Origin: Conexibacter sp.
GTDB lineage: Bacteria; Actinomycetota; Thermoleophilia; Solirubrobacterales; Solirubrobacteraceae
NCBI GenBank assembly: GCA_025964295.1
Contig: JAOPZD010000568.1
Location: 1-9,202 of the forward strand
Reading direction: 5' to 3'
Length of the DNA: 9,202 nucleotides
Below, one piece after another: positions 1 through 6,035 of this stretch. The notes under the pieces were generated by a model, which did not search any database, was not told where the DNA came from, and saw only the letters and a program-made list of their open reading frames with translations. The stretch's first letter is position 1; every line of letters begins with the position of its first letter. Position numbers and translations under genes: made by a program.

Positions 1-303
1 GTCACCGCCCGCGGCGGCGCCGTCGCGCGCCGCCTCAGCGACCGCGAGCCGGTGCTCGACGACCTCGTCGCCGACGCCGCCACGACCCACGTCTGGCTCG
101 ACGAGCTGGACGGCCCCTGGGTCGACCGCTGCGTCGTCGCCGCGCTGCGCGAGGCCGGCAAGCGCGTCTGGTACGTCTCGCCCGAGCTGCACCGCCCGCA
201 ACCCCTCGCCGCCCTGCGGCGCCGCTGGGCCGACGTCCTGGCCTGGGGCGTCGCGGGCATCTGCACCGACCATCCCCTGGCGCTCCGCGGCGCCGCCACC
301 TGA
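1..303 (+). CDS. C-terminal part of a glycerophosphodiester phosphodiesterase-like (PI-PLC/GDPD TIM-barrel) protein; start lies outside the window
   Basis: The frame is open from the first base to a TGA at 301-303, giving about 100 residues with no convincing start in the window, so the gene is cut by the left edge. The visible end carries the pattern of the last two strands of the GDPD/PI-PLC-like barrel: a VWYVSPELH strand near visible residue 59, then a tryptophan-rich helix and GVAGICTDHP, which corresponds to the family's usual G-[VI]-D-G-I-x-T-D-x-P ending. The substrate-binding N-terminal half with its metal ligands is not visible, so activity cannot be judged. Family members hydrolyse glycerophosphodiesters to glycerol phosphate and an alcohol; relatives encoded in glycan clusters may act on polymer or lipid-linked phosphodiesters. 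The next gene starts 9 bases downstream on the same strand, so both probably share a transcript. The family call is moderately secure; the role is inference from context. Confidence 0.6.
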   Translation, partial: VTARGGAVARRLSDREPVLDDLVADAATTHVWLDELDGPWVDRCVVAALREAGKRVWYVSPELHRPQPLAALRRRWADVLAWGVAGICTDHPLALRGAAT

Positions 304-307
304 GGAG
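304..307 (+). promoter_or_regulatory. Ribosome binding site of the HAD-nucleotidyltransferase fusion gene
   Basis: GGAG lies directly behind the TGA stop of the preceding gene and 5 bases before the GTG at 313. It supports GTG 313 as the start and indicates coupled translation. It is one of only two clear Shine-Dalgarno sequences I see in this window. Confidence 0.7.
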
Positions 308-312
308 CACCC

Positions 313-1689
313 GTGATCAAGGCCGTCATCTTCGACATGGACGGGGTCCTCATCGACGCCGACGCGTGGCACTTCCAGACGCTCAACGTCGCGCTGGCCG
401 ACCGCCACTTCTCGCCGATCTCGTGGGACGACCACCTCGCGACCTACAAGGGCCTGCCGACGCGCCGCAAGCTGGCGATGCTCACCGAGCGCAAGGGCCT
501 GGACCCCGCGTGGCACGACGCGATCGCCGACCGCAAGCAGGCGCTGACCGAGGCGCTGGTCGCCGAGGCGTGCGTCCCGGACCCCGAGAAGCTCGAGATG
601 CTCCGCGTCCTGGCCGCCCGCGGCCTGCGCCTCGCGGTGTGCTCCAACGCCCGGCGCGAGTCCGTGCGCCGGATGCTCGGCGGCGCCGGGATCCTCGAGC
701 ACGTCGAGCTCTTCCTCTCCAACGAGGACGTCGCGGCGCCCAAGCCCGACCCCGAGATCTACGCGACCGCCTTCGCCCGCCTCGGCCTGCGGCCGTCGGA
801 GTGCGTCATCGTCGAGGACTCGGCCGTCGGCCGCGCCGCCGCGACCGCCGCCGCCGGGATCCTCTGCGCCGTCGAGGGCCCCGAGGAGGTCAACCTCTAC
901 CGCGTCCTCAGCACGATCCGCGAGGCCGAGCGCGTCAACGTCGTCATCCCGGCGGCGGGCCGCGGCTCGCGCTTCGCCGAGGCCGGCTACGTGCACCCCA
1001 AGCCGCTGATCGACGTCGAGGGCCGCCCGATGATCGACCTCGTCCTGAGCGACATGCGCGCGGTCGGCCGCCCGATCGTCCTACTCCAGGAGGAGCACAT
1101 CGCCCGCTACCGCGCCGACGCGGTCATCGAGCACGTCGCGCCCGCCTCGCAGGTCGTGCCGGTCTCCGGCCTGACCGAGGGCGCCGCGTGCACCGTGCTG
1201 CTCGCCGAGGAGCTGATCGACTCGCCGTCGGAGCTCGTGCTGGCCAACTCCGACCAGGTCGTCGAGGCCGACGTCGCCGCGTTCGTCGAGGCGATGCGCG
1301 CGTCGGGCGCCGACGGCGGGATCATGACCTTCCACGCAACCGAGTCGAAGTGGAGCTTCGCCAAGGTCGGCGCCGACGGCGTCGTGACCGAGGTCGCCGA
1401 GAAGCGGCCGATCTCCGACCAGGCGACGGTCGGCATCTACTGGTTCCGCCACGGCTCGGCGTTCGTGCGCTGCGCCAAGCGGATGATCGCCGCCGACATG
1501 CGTGTCAACGGCGAGTTCTACGTCTGCCCGGTGTTCAACGAGCTGATCGCCGAGGGCGGCGTCGTGCGCACCTGGGAGATCGACCGCTCCGCGATGCACG
1601 GGATCGGCACGCCGGAGGACCTCCAGGCGTTCCTGGCCCACCGCGCGGCGCTGGCCGCGGCGGCCGCCGCTACGCCCGTCGCGGCCTAG
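313..1689 (+). CDS. Bifunctional HAD-family phosphatase/mutase - nucleotidyltransferase fusion
   Basis: A 458-residue protein made of two enzymes. Residues 1-190 are a HAD subfamily IA domain of the beta-phosphoglucomutase type: motif I FDMDGVLID (nucleophile D8, acid/base D10), motif II CSN at 110-112, motif III lysine K144 in PKPDP, and motif IV VEDS at 167-170. After a short linker, residues 208-440 form an NTP-transferase domain: PAAGRGSRFAEAGY at 213-226, K230 in PKPLI, and a probable metal aspartate D314 in ANSDQ. The C-terminal GIGTPEDLQAF is typical of sugar nucleotidyltransferases. The last ~20 residues are an alanine-rich tail. HAD domains of this type dephosphorylate or isomerise sugar phosphates; the second domain would activate a phosphorylated sugar or alcohol to an NDP derivative. 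The fusion suggests that both steps act on one metabolite, whose identity is unknown. The GTG start is set by GGAG 5 bases upstream. The stop overlaps that of the convergent gene. Confidence 0.88.
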   Translation: MIKAVIFDMDGVLIDADAWHFQTLNVALADRHFSPISWDDHLATYKGLPTRRKLAMLTERKGLDPAWHDAIADRKQALTEALVAEACVPDPEKLEMLRVLAARGLRLAVCSNARRESVRRMLGGAGILEHVELFLSNEDVAAPKPDPEIYATAFARLGLRPSECVIVEDSAVGRAAATAAAGILCAVEGPEEVNLYRVLSTIREAERVNVVIPAAGRGSRFAEAGYVHPKPLIDVEGRPMIDLVLSDMRAVGRPIVLLQEEHIARYRADAVIEHVAPASQVVPVSGLTEGAACTVLLAEELIDSPSELVLANSDQVVEADVAAFVEAMRASGADGGIMTFHATESKWSFAKVGADGVVTEVAEKRPISDQATVGIYWFRHGSAFVRCAKRMIAADMRVNGEFYVCPVFNELIAEGGVVRTWEIDRSAMHGIGTPEDLQAFLAHRAALAAAAAATPVAA

Positions 1690-2240
1690 GCGCCGGCGAG
1701 CAGGACGGCGGAGCGGGCGTCGGCGACGGCGCCCGCGCCCCGCAGCGCCTCAACGAGCGTCGCCTTCTCCGCGCGGCCCGCAGCGCGCGTGGCCGCGAAG
1801 CCGCCGACCGCCGCGTAGACCTCGCGCGCGACGGCCAGCGCCAGCCAGGACGCCTCGGGCAGGTCGGCGCCGTCGGGCGCGATTGAGCGCGGCAGCGCCG
1901 CGACGTCGCCGGGCGCCGCCAGCGCGGCGAGCAGGTCGTCCAGCCAGCCGTCGGCCGGGACCGCGGCGGCCGTGAGCAGCACGAGGACCGGCGCGGTCGC
2001 CGCCGCAGCCGCCGTGTCGAACGCGTCGCCGGCGCCGGTCGGCTCGTGCTCGAGCAGCACCCGCACGGAGCCCTCCAGCCCGGCGACCAGCGAGCGCGCG
2101 TCGGCGTCGAGCGCGTCGACGACGACCACCAGCTCGAACGGCGGCTCCGCGGGCAGCCGCGCGAGCGCCTCCAGGCAGCGCAGCGTCACGGCCGGCGCGT
2201 CGAAGGCCGGCAGCAGCAGGCTGACGAGGGGCGCGCTCAC
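1686..2240 (-). CDS. Short GT2-fold (GT-A) glycosyltransferase-like protein lacking the usual DxD and ED motifs
   Basis: The 184-residue product begins like a family 2 glycosyltransferase: VSLLLPAFDAPAVTLRCLEAL at 6-26, then FELVVVVDA at 35-43. At 90-100, where the family has the metal-binding motif (typically N-x-D before P-x-x-W), it reads TAAAVPADGWL with no acidic residue. The acceptor-loop GGF at 146-148 is kept, but the following helix, which normally has an E-D pair, reads GRAEKATLVEAL. The protein is also shorter than typical 250-300 residue members. The reading frame is intact and codon use matches its neighbours, so it looks maintained rather than decayed. It may be a catalytically dead partner or binding protein, or a very diverged transferase. 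The GTG start overlaps the methyltransferase stop by 4 bases (GTGA), so it should be translationally coupled as the last gene of the minus-strand operon. Confidence 0.75.
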   Translation of the reverse strand: MSAPLVSLLLPAFDAPAVTLRCLEALARLPAEPPFELVVVVDALDADARSLVAGLEGSVRVLLEHEPTGAGDAFDTAAAAATAPVLVLLTAAAVPADGWLDDLLAALAAPGDVAALPRSIAPDGADLPEASWLALAVAREVYAAVGGFAATRAAGRAEKATLVEALRGAGAVADARSAVLLAGA

Positions 2241-2881
2241 GCCGCCCGGGCGACGAGGTGGTGGAAGTGCGTGTTGTCGAAGCGGCTGAACGACGCCGGG
2301 TAGGGGTCGGTCACCGTCACCGCGTCGTCGCCGAAGACCTCGCGCAGGATCGCCACCTCGCCGTCCAGGTGCGGGTACTTGGCCCGGTAGCGGCCGCCGA
2401 CCTGGTCGGAGACCGTGTCGACGACGACGGTCTCGTGCACGCCCATCTGCGCCTTGACGAGCAGGACGCCGCCGGCGCGCAGCGTCGCGCGGCAGCGCTC
2501 GTAGAGGTCGCGGCGCTCGCCGGGCTCGAGGTAGTTGATGACCCCGAGCAGCGTGACCATGTCGTAGGCGTCGTCGGGCCCGCGGTAGGTGCGGACGTCG
2601 CCGACCTCGGTGGTCAGCCGCGGGTCGTCGATCGCGTGCGTGAGGAACTCCGCCACGTAGTCGACGGCGTGGACGCTCCAGCCGAGGCGGTCGACGATCA
2701 GGTTGGGGATCACGCAGGTGCCGCAGCCGAGGTCGAGCAGGCGCTGCGCGTCGCCGCGGCCGTGCTCGGCGATCGCCGCCAGGTCGTAGGCGTCGTGGTC
2801 GCCGTGGAAGCGCGCCGCGCGCGGGCCCTCGACCGCGGTGCGGGAGAGCCAGAAGTCCTTGTAGACGTCGCCGTCGCCCAT
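2237..2881 (-). CDS. Class I SAM-dependent methyltransferase
   Basis: A 214-residue soluble protein with the seven-strand Rossmann methyltransferase layout. Motif I LLDLGCGTC is at 48-56, a post-motif acidic residue D74 lies in HAVDY (adenosine ribose binding), GDVRTY is at 94-99 (adenine contact), and YDMVTLLGVINYLEP at 106-120 is motif IV. Family members transfer a methyl group from S-adenosylmethionine to O, N or C acceptors; the acceptor cannot be read from the sequence. Its position behind LicD, HAD and nucleotidyltransferase genes suggests methylation of the transferred phospho-substituent or of the glycan, which is inference. The ATG at 2881 follows the nucleotidyltransferase stop by 13 bases without a Shine-Dalgarno sequence, but a TAGAGT box lies 10 bases upstream, so a second, internal leaderless transcript is possible. 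The 3' end overlaps the next gene by 4 bases. Confidence 0.85.
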   Translation of the reverse strand: MGDGDVYKDFWLSRTAVEGPRAARFHGDHDAYDLAAIAEHGRGDAQRLLDLGCGTCVIPNLIVDRLGWSVHAVDYVAEFLTHAIDDPRLTTEVGDVRTYRGPDDAYDMVTLLGVINYLEPGERRDLYERCRATLRAGGVLLVKAQMGVHETVVVDTVSDQVGGRYRAKYPHLDGEVAILREVFGDDAVTVTDPYPASFSRFDNTHFHHLVARAA

Positions 2882-2891
2882 GCGCGACGGG

Positions 2892-2897
2892 ACTCTA
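2892..2897 (-). promoter_or_regulatory. Candidate internal -10 box (TAGAGT) for a leaderless methyltransferase transcript
   Basis: Read on the minus strand, TAGAGT matches TANNNT and ends 10 bases before the methyltransferase ATG; its TAG is at the same time the stop codon of the upstream nucleotidyltransferase. Position and shape match the boxes in front of the aminotransferase and DUF354 genes. No clear -35 was found. The call rests on recurrence and on the absence of a Shine-Dalgarno sequence. Confidence 0.35.
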
Positions 2898-3539
2898 GTT
2901 CCAGTGGTGCGCGATCGGCGCGATCCAGGTCACGGCGCGATCGTAGTCCTCGGGGGTGTCGATCTCCCGGGCGCGCACGTCGCGGGCGGCGATCGGCAGG
3001 TGCGGGATCAGCATCTCGAAGACGTGGCCGGCGGTGCGCAGCTCGGCGTGGGCGTCCTGGACGACGTCGCCTGGGACGCGCAGCAGCCCCGTCCACTCCA
3101 GCCCCGGACCGGTCCGGTCGAAGCCGGTGGCCCGGCCGCCGCGGACGGTGGTGAAGACCGCGTCGGTCGTGCTCGGCGGCGCCACGCCGAGGCAGGCGCC
3201 GCGCGCGGCCAGGAAGCCCGCGAAGTCCTCGGGGTGGACGAGCAGGTCGCCGTCGAGCGAGATGACGTCGCCGCGCGCGCCGCGGCAGCCGAGCGCCAGC
3301 GACGCGGCGGTGCCGGTCGTCTTGTAGTTGTGGTTGAACGCGAAGGCCACGTCCTTGCGCACCTTGGTGACGGCGTCGATGACGTCGCCGGCCTGATGGC
3401 CGACGACGACCATGACGTCGGCGACGTCGCGCAGCATCTTCAGGTGCCAGGCGATCAGCGGCTCGCCGAGGACCGACACCAGGGCCTTGGTCGACCCGAG
3501 CCCGAGCCGGCGGCCCTCGCCGGCGCAGTTGACTACCAC
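2895..3539 (-). CDS. Nucleotidyltransferase, LicC/GlmU-like (probable phospho-alcohol or sugar-phosphate cytidylyl/uridylyltransferase)
   Basis: A 214-residue single-domain NTP transferase. The nucleotide-binding loop is AGEGRRLGLGSTKAL at 6-20 with K18, the metal aspartates lie in SLDGDLLV (D96, D98), and EIDTPEDYDRA at 192-202 is the ending seen in LicC-type and sugar-phosphate nucleotidyltransferases. I chose GTG at 3537-3539 as start because it lies just before the core beta strand and overlaps the HAD stop (GAGTGGTAG), giving a 7-base overlap and translational coupling. The frame stays open far upstream, but that part lies wholly inside the HAD gene and encodes arginine/proline-rich non-protein-like sequence. 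No Shine-Dalgarno is visible. By position between a HAD phosphatase and LicD it probably supplies a nucleotide-activated donor, as LicC supplies CDP-choline to LicD. Choline itself is not proven. Confidence 0.82.
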   Translation of the reverse strand: MVVNCAGEGRRLGLGSTKALVSVLGEPLIAWHLKMLRDVADVMVVVGHQAGDVIDAVTKVRKDVAFAFNHNYKTTGTAASLALGCRGARGDVISLDGDLLVHPEDFAGFLAARGACLGVAPPSTTDAVFTTVRGGRATGFDRTGPGLEWTGLLRVPGDVVQDAHAELRTAGHVFEMLIPHLPIAARDVRAREIDTPEDYDRAVTWIAPIAHHWN

Positions 3540-4177
3540 TCGGACAGGAGCCGGCACAGCGTCTGCGGGTCGAAGATGGCGTGGGAGGCGACCTCGAGCA
3601 GGCCCGGCGCGGGCGCGTGCACGCCGCCGTAGGCCACGCCGAGGTCGGCGGCGGCCATGAGGCCGAGGTCGTTGTAGCCGTCGCCGATCGAGCAGATCGG
3701 GCCGGAGAAGTCGCGGGCGACGTCCGCCTTGTCGAGCACGTGGCGCAGGCCGAGCAGGCGGTCGCCGCGGGCGGCGGCGACCGAGGACCGGCACGGGACG
3801 CCGAGGCGCGCGACGAGGTCGGCGATCCAGACGTCGAGGTTGCCGGTGACGATCGTGCAGCGGTCGCGGTTGGCCTTCAGGAAGGCCTCGATGTGCGGGT
3901 CGACCTCGATGCCGGCGACGATCGCGCGGACCTGCGAGATCGGGACGGCGCTGAGGATCTCCACGCGGCGGCGCAGGCTCGACTCGAACGGCAGCTCGCC
4001 GGCCATCGTCCGGGTCGTCAGCTCGGCGATCTCGTCCTCGACGCCGATCGCGCGGGCGATCTCGGGCAGGATCTCCTGGCGGGTGATCGTGCCGTCGAGG
4101 TCGAACAGGAACTGCTCGATGACGCGCGGGCGCCGTGCGGCGGCGCGGCGGCGGGAGGAGACGCCGGGCCTCAGCAT
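3533..4177 (-). CDS. HAD-IB family phosphatase (phosphoserine phosphatase-like)
   Basis: A 214-residue protein with all HAD motifs: FDLDGT at 25-30 (nucleophile D26, acid/base D28), T111-G112 in IVTGN (motif II), K150 (motif III) and GDGYND at 165-170 (motif IV). The E35-containing stretch after motif I and the helical cap between motifs I and II resemble phosphoserine phosphatase and other subfamily IB enzymes. The substrate is unknown; in this operon a phospho-alcohol or phospho-amino-alcohol intermediate is plausible. The ATG start at 4177 is well supported by GAGGAG 5 bases upstream and by overlap with the LicD stop. It adds an 18-residue arginine-rich N-terminal extension (MLRPGVSSRRRAAARRPR) before the first core strand, unusual for the family. 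The last bases overlap the following nucleotidyltransferase start. Confidence 0.85.
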   Translation of the reverse strand: MLRPGVSSRRRAAARRPRVIEQFLFDLDGTITRQEILPEIARAIGVEDEIAELTTRTMAGELPFESSLRRRVEILSAVPISQVRAIVAGIEVDPHIEAFLKANRDRCTIVTGNLDVWIADLVARLGVPCRSSVAAARGDRLLGLRHVLDKADVARDFSGPICSIGDGYNDLGLMAAADLGVAYGGVHAPAPGLLEVASHAIFDPQTLCRLLSEW

Positions 4178-4824
4178 CCCGTCTCCTCATAGACCTCGGC
4201 CCAGCGCATGTAGCTCGAGTCGTCCCACGGGCGGCGCTCGAAGATCGTGGGGGCGTCCATGTAGGGGAAGCCCGGCGCCGGCGTGCGCCAGCCGCCGTAG
4301 AGCGCGGTGAGCTCGAGGTCGACGTCGCGGACCTTCAGCCACGTGCGGTCCAGGAAGGGCAGCTCGTCCAGCGGCTGGGCCGGGACCGCGCAGCGGTTCT
4401 GCAGCGGGATCCAGGCGCCGGGCTCGCCGCGGTAGCCGTGGTTGGTCCACACGAAGCGGTCGCCCTCGACGGCGACGACGAAGAACTCGAACTTCGCGCC
4501 GTCCTTGAGGAAGGAGTACTCACACGCCGGGCCGGTGGCGGCGGGGAAGCGCAGGTGCGGCGCGAAGCCGGCGTCGACCAGGGCGGGGAAGGACGCGACG
4601 AGGTGGTGGTGATCGGCCGCGAGCACGCCGAAGTCGGCGTCCTGCGCGTCGTGGAGCATGACCTCGCCCTCGCGGACGGCGCCGAGCAGCAGGCCGCCGA
4701 AGAGCCAGAAGCGCCCCGCCAGCGGCGTCCGGGCCAGGACGTCGTGCAGCAGGCGCAGGTTGTGCTCCATCCGCGCGCGGGTCGCTTCGAGCTCGGCGCG
4801 CGCGGGATCGATGACCGTGGTCAC
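4171..4824 (-). CDS. LicD-family phosphotransferase (fukutin/LicD nucleotidyltransferase-like fold)
   Basis: A 217-residue protein carrying the LicD/FKTN/FKRP signature: FWLFGGLLLGAVREG at 39-53 corresponds to the usual G-G-T-L-L-G-x-x-R loop. It is followed by HDAQDADFGV at 58-67, equivalent to the metal-binding D-D-D-x-D stretch (D59, D62, D64). KFEFFVV at 111-117 matches the second acidic strand. Known members move phosphocholine (LicD) or ribitol phosphate (FKRP/fukutin) from a CDP donor onto a glycan, normally on the cytoplasmic side. This is the first gene of the minus-strand operon and is followed by a phosphatase and a nucleotidyltransferase that could make its donor. It lacks a properly spaced Shine-Dalgarno before the GTG at 4824; instead a sigma-28-like promoter ends 8 bases upstream. 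The threonine of the GGT motif is leucine here. Family call firm; substrate unknown. Confidence 0.83.
   Translation of the reverse strand: MTTVIDPARAELEATRARMEHNLRLLHDVLARTPLAGRFWLFGGLLLGAVREGEVMLHDAQDADFGVLAADHHHLVASFPALVDAGFAPHLRFPAATGPACEYSFLKDGAKFEFFVVAVEGDRFVWTNHGYRGEPGAWIPLQNRCAVPAQPLDELPFLDRTWLKVRDVDLELTALYGGWRTPAPGFPYMDAPTIFERRPWDDSSYMRWAEVYEETGC
4183..4188 (-). promoter_or_regulatory. Ribosome binding site of the HAD-IB gene, inside the end of the LicD gene
   Basis: GAGGAG on the minus strand, encoding the two glutamates near the LicD C-terminus, sits 5 bases before the ATG at 4177. It decides this start and provides the N-terminal basic extension of the HAD protein. Confidence 0.65.
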
Positions 4825-4832
4825 GCTCCAGG

Positions 4833-4860
4833 TGATCGGCGCCCTGGACGGAAGGTTGAG
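4833..4860 (-). promoter_or_regulatory. Candidate sigma-28/WhiG/FliA-type promoter of the LicD operon
   Basis: Read on the minus strand: CTCAA (4856-4860), then GCCGATCA (4833-4840), with exactly 15 bases between TCAA and GCCGATCA. The established FliA/SigD/WhiG consensus is TAAA, about 15 bases, GCCGATAA, so one base differs in each half and the spacing fits. The -10-like half ends 8 bases before the GTG start, which would put the transcription start at or next to the start codon. An almost identical arrangement precedes the Gfo/Idh gene. Sequence match is direct; the sigma assignment is inference. Confidence 0.5.
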
Positions 4861-4927
4861 CCCGCGGGGGGCGCGCGTCGCCGCGCGAACCTCGACCTCT
4901 GACCGGGGAGGCGCGCGCGTCCGGGAC

Positions 4928-4933
4928 TAGGCT
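4928..4933 (+). promoter_or_regulatory. Candidate -10 box (TAGGCT) of the aminotransferase gene, leaderless transcript
   Basis: TAGGCT fits TANNNT and ends 10 bases before the ATG at 4944. No Shine-Dalgarno sequence lies in these 10 bases, so a leaderless message is likely. A -35 at the usual distance is not recognisable, which is common for actinobacterial promoters. Confidence 0.4.
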
Positions 4934-4943
4934 TCGTCGCCGA

Positions 4944-6035
4944 ATGCCCGTTCCGCTCTTCGATCCCACCTCGCCCCAGGCGCCGCTGCGCGCCGACATC
5001 CGCGCCGCGGTCCACCGCGTGCTCGACGGCGGGCACTTCGTCCTGGGCCCGGAGGTCAAGGCCTTCGAGACCGAGTTCGCCGCCTACCTCGGCGCCGGGC
5101 ACGCCGTCGGCGTCGCCAACGGCACCGAGGCGATCACGATCGCGCTGCGCGCGCTGGGCGTCGGCCCGGGCGACGAGGTCGTCGTCCCGTCGTTCACCTT
5201 CTGGGCCTCGGCCGAGGCGATCCCCGCCACCGGCGCGACGCCGGTCTTCTGCGACGTCGACCCGGACACGATGTGCGTGACCGCCGAGACGGTCAAGGCC
5301 GCGATGACGCCGAAGACCAAGGCGGTCATCGCCGTCCACCTGTTCGGCAACGTCGCGCCGATCGCCGAGATCGAGGCGCTCGGCGTCCCGGTCCTCGAGG
5401 ACGCCGCGCAGGCCGCGGGCTCGACGTCGCCCGCCGGCCGCCCCGGCGCGCTGGGCACGATCGCGACGTTCTCGTTCTACCCCTCCAAGAACCTCGGCGC
5501 CTTCGGCGACGGCGGCGCGATCACCTGCCGCGACGCCGACGTCGCCGACCGCGTGCGCACGCTGCGCTTCCACGGCTCCAAGGACAAGAAGGACTACGTC
5601 GACATCGGCTACAACAGCCGCCTCGACGAGCTGCAGGCCGCGATCCTGCGCGTGCAGCTGCCCCACCTCGACGCCTGGGCCGCGGCGCGGGTCGCCGCCG
5701 GCGACCGCTACGCCGAGGCGCTGGACGGCGTGGTGACGCTGCCTCGCGCGACCGCCGGCAGCCGTCCCGCCTGGCACCTCTACGTCGTGCGCCACGACGA
5801 TCCCGACACGCTGCTGGCCGGGCTGACCGAGGCCGGGATCGGCGCGCGCCCCTACTACCGCGTGCCCGTCCACGCCCAGCCGCCGATGGCCAGGTGGGCG
5901 CCGGGGCGCGACCTGCCGGGCACGGCGGAGGCGGCGCGGACGCACCTGGCGATCCCGATGTCGGCGGCGCTGACGGCCGAGCAGGTCGACGAGGTCGTCG
6001 CCGCGGTCCGCGGCGCCGTGCTCGCCGCGCGCTAG
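4944..6035 (+). CDS. DegT/DnrJ/EryC1/StrS family PLP-dependent sugar aminotransferase
   Basis: A complete 363-residue fold-type I aminotransferase, the usual family length. The N-terminal FVLGPEVKAFETEFAAYLG at 32-50 is typical. GTEA at 60-63 binds the PLP phosphate, D153 in EDAAQ pairs with the pyridine nitrogen, and K182 in FYPSKNLGAFGDGGA is the Schiff-base lysine. The SRLDELQAA stretch at 225-233 completes the active site across the dimer. Because lysine is present, it is an aminotransferase and not an RfbH/ColD-type dehydrase, which has histidine there. The substrate is probably a nucleotide-linked keto-sugar, donor glutamate or glutamine. The gene converges on CDP-glucose 4,6-dehydratase, whose 4-keto-6-deoxy product is a possible substrate. 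The neighbouring Gfo/Idh protein would instead suggest a 3-keto sugar. The ATG is preceded by a TAGGCT box, no ribosome binding site. The stop overlaps the convergent stop. Confidence 0.92.
   Translation: MPVPLFDPTSPQAPLRADIRAAVHRVLDGGHFVLGPEVKAFETEFAAYLGAGHAVGVANGTEAITIALRALGVGPGDEVVVPSFTFWASAEAIPATGATPVFCDVDPDTMCVTAETVKAAMTPKTKAVIAVHLFGNVAPIAEIEALGVPVLEDAAQAAGSTSPAGRPGALGTIATFSFYPSKNLGAFGDGGAITCRDADVADRVRTLRFHGSKDKKDYVDIGYNSRLDELQAAILRVQLPHLDAWAAARVAAGDRYAEALDGVVTLPRATAGSRPAWHLYVVRHDDPDTLLAGLTEAGIGARPYYRVPVHAQPPMARWAPGRDLPGTAEAARTHLAIPMSAALTAEQVDEVVAAVRGAVLAAR

Larger units (their letters stand above)
4825..4943. promoter_or_regulatory. Divergent intergenic region between the LicD operon and the aminotransferase gene
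   Basis: These 119 bases are the longest non-coding stretch in the window and separate two outward-facing start codons. The LicD-proximal part holds the sigma-28-like element on the minus strand; the other end holds a TAGGCT box directed at the aminotransferase. The middle (about 4861-4920) is almost pure G/C alternation with no recognisable operator, riboswitch or terminator. Confidence 0.6.

Noticed and set aside
2258..3154. A 298-codon plus-strand frame opposite the methyltransferase and nucleotidyltransferase genes
   Set aside because: Antisense shadow rich in V/A/R/G repeats; the minus-strand frame carries the SAM and NTP-binding motifs.
3540..4190. Extending the nucleotidyltransferase (2895-3539) upstream to give a 431-residue protein
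   Set aside because: The extra part lies wholly in the HAD-IB gene in another frame and is arginine/proline-rich without a fold; GTG at 3539 directly precedes the core strand.
4944..6035. Assigning the aminotransferase as RfbH/ColD-type 3-dehydrase next to rfbG
   Set aside because: Those enzymes have histidine at the PLP position; this protein has K182.
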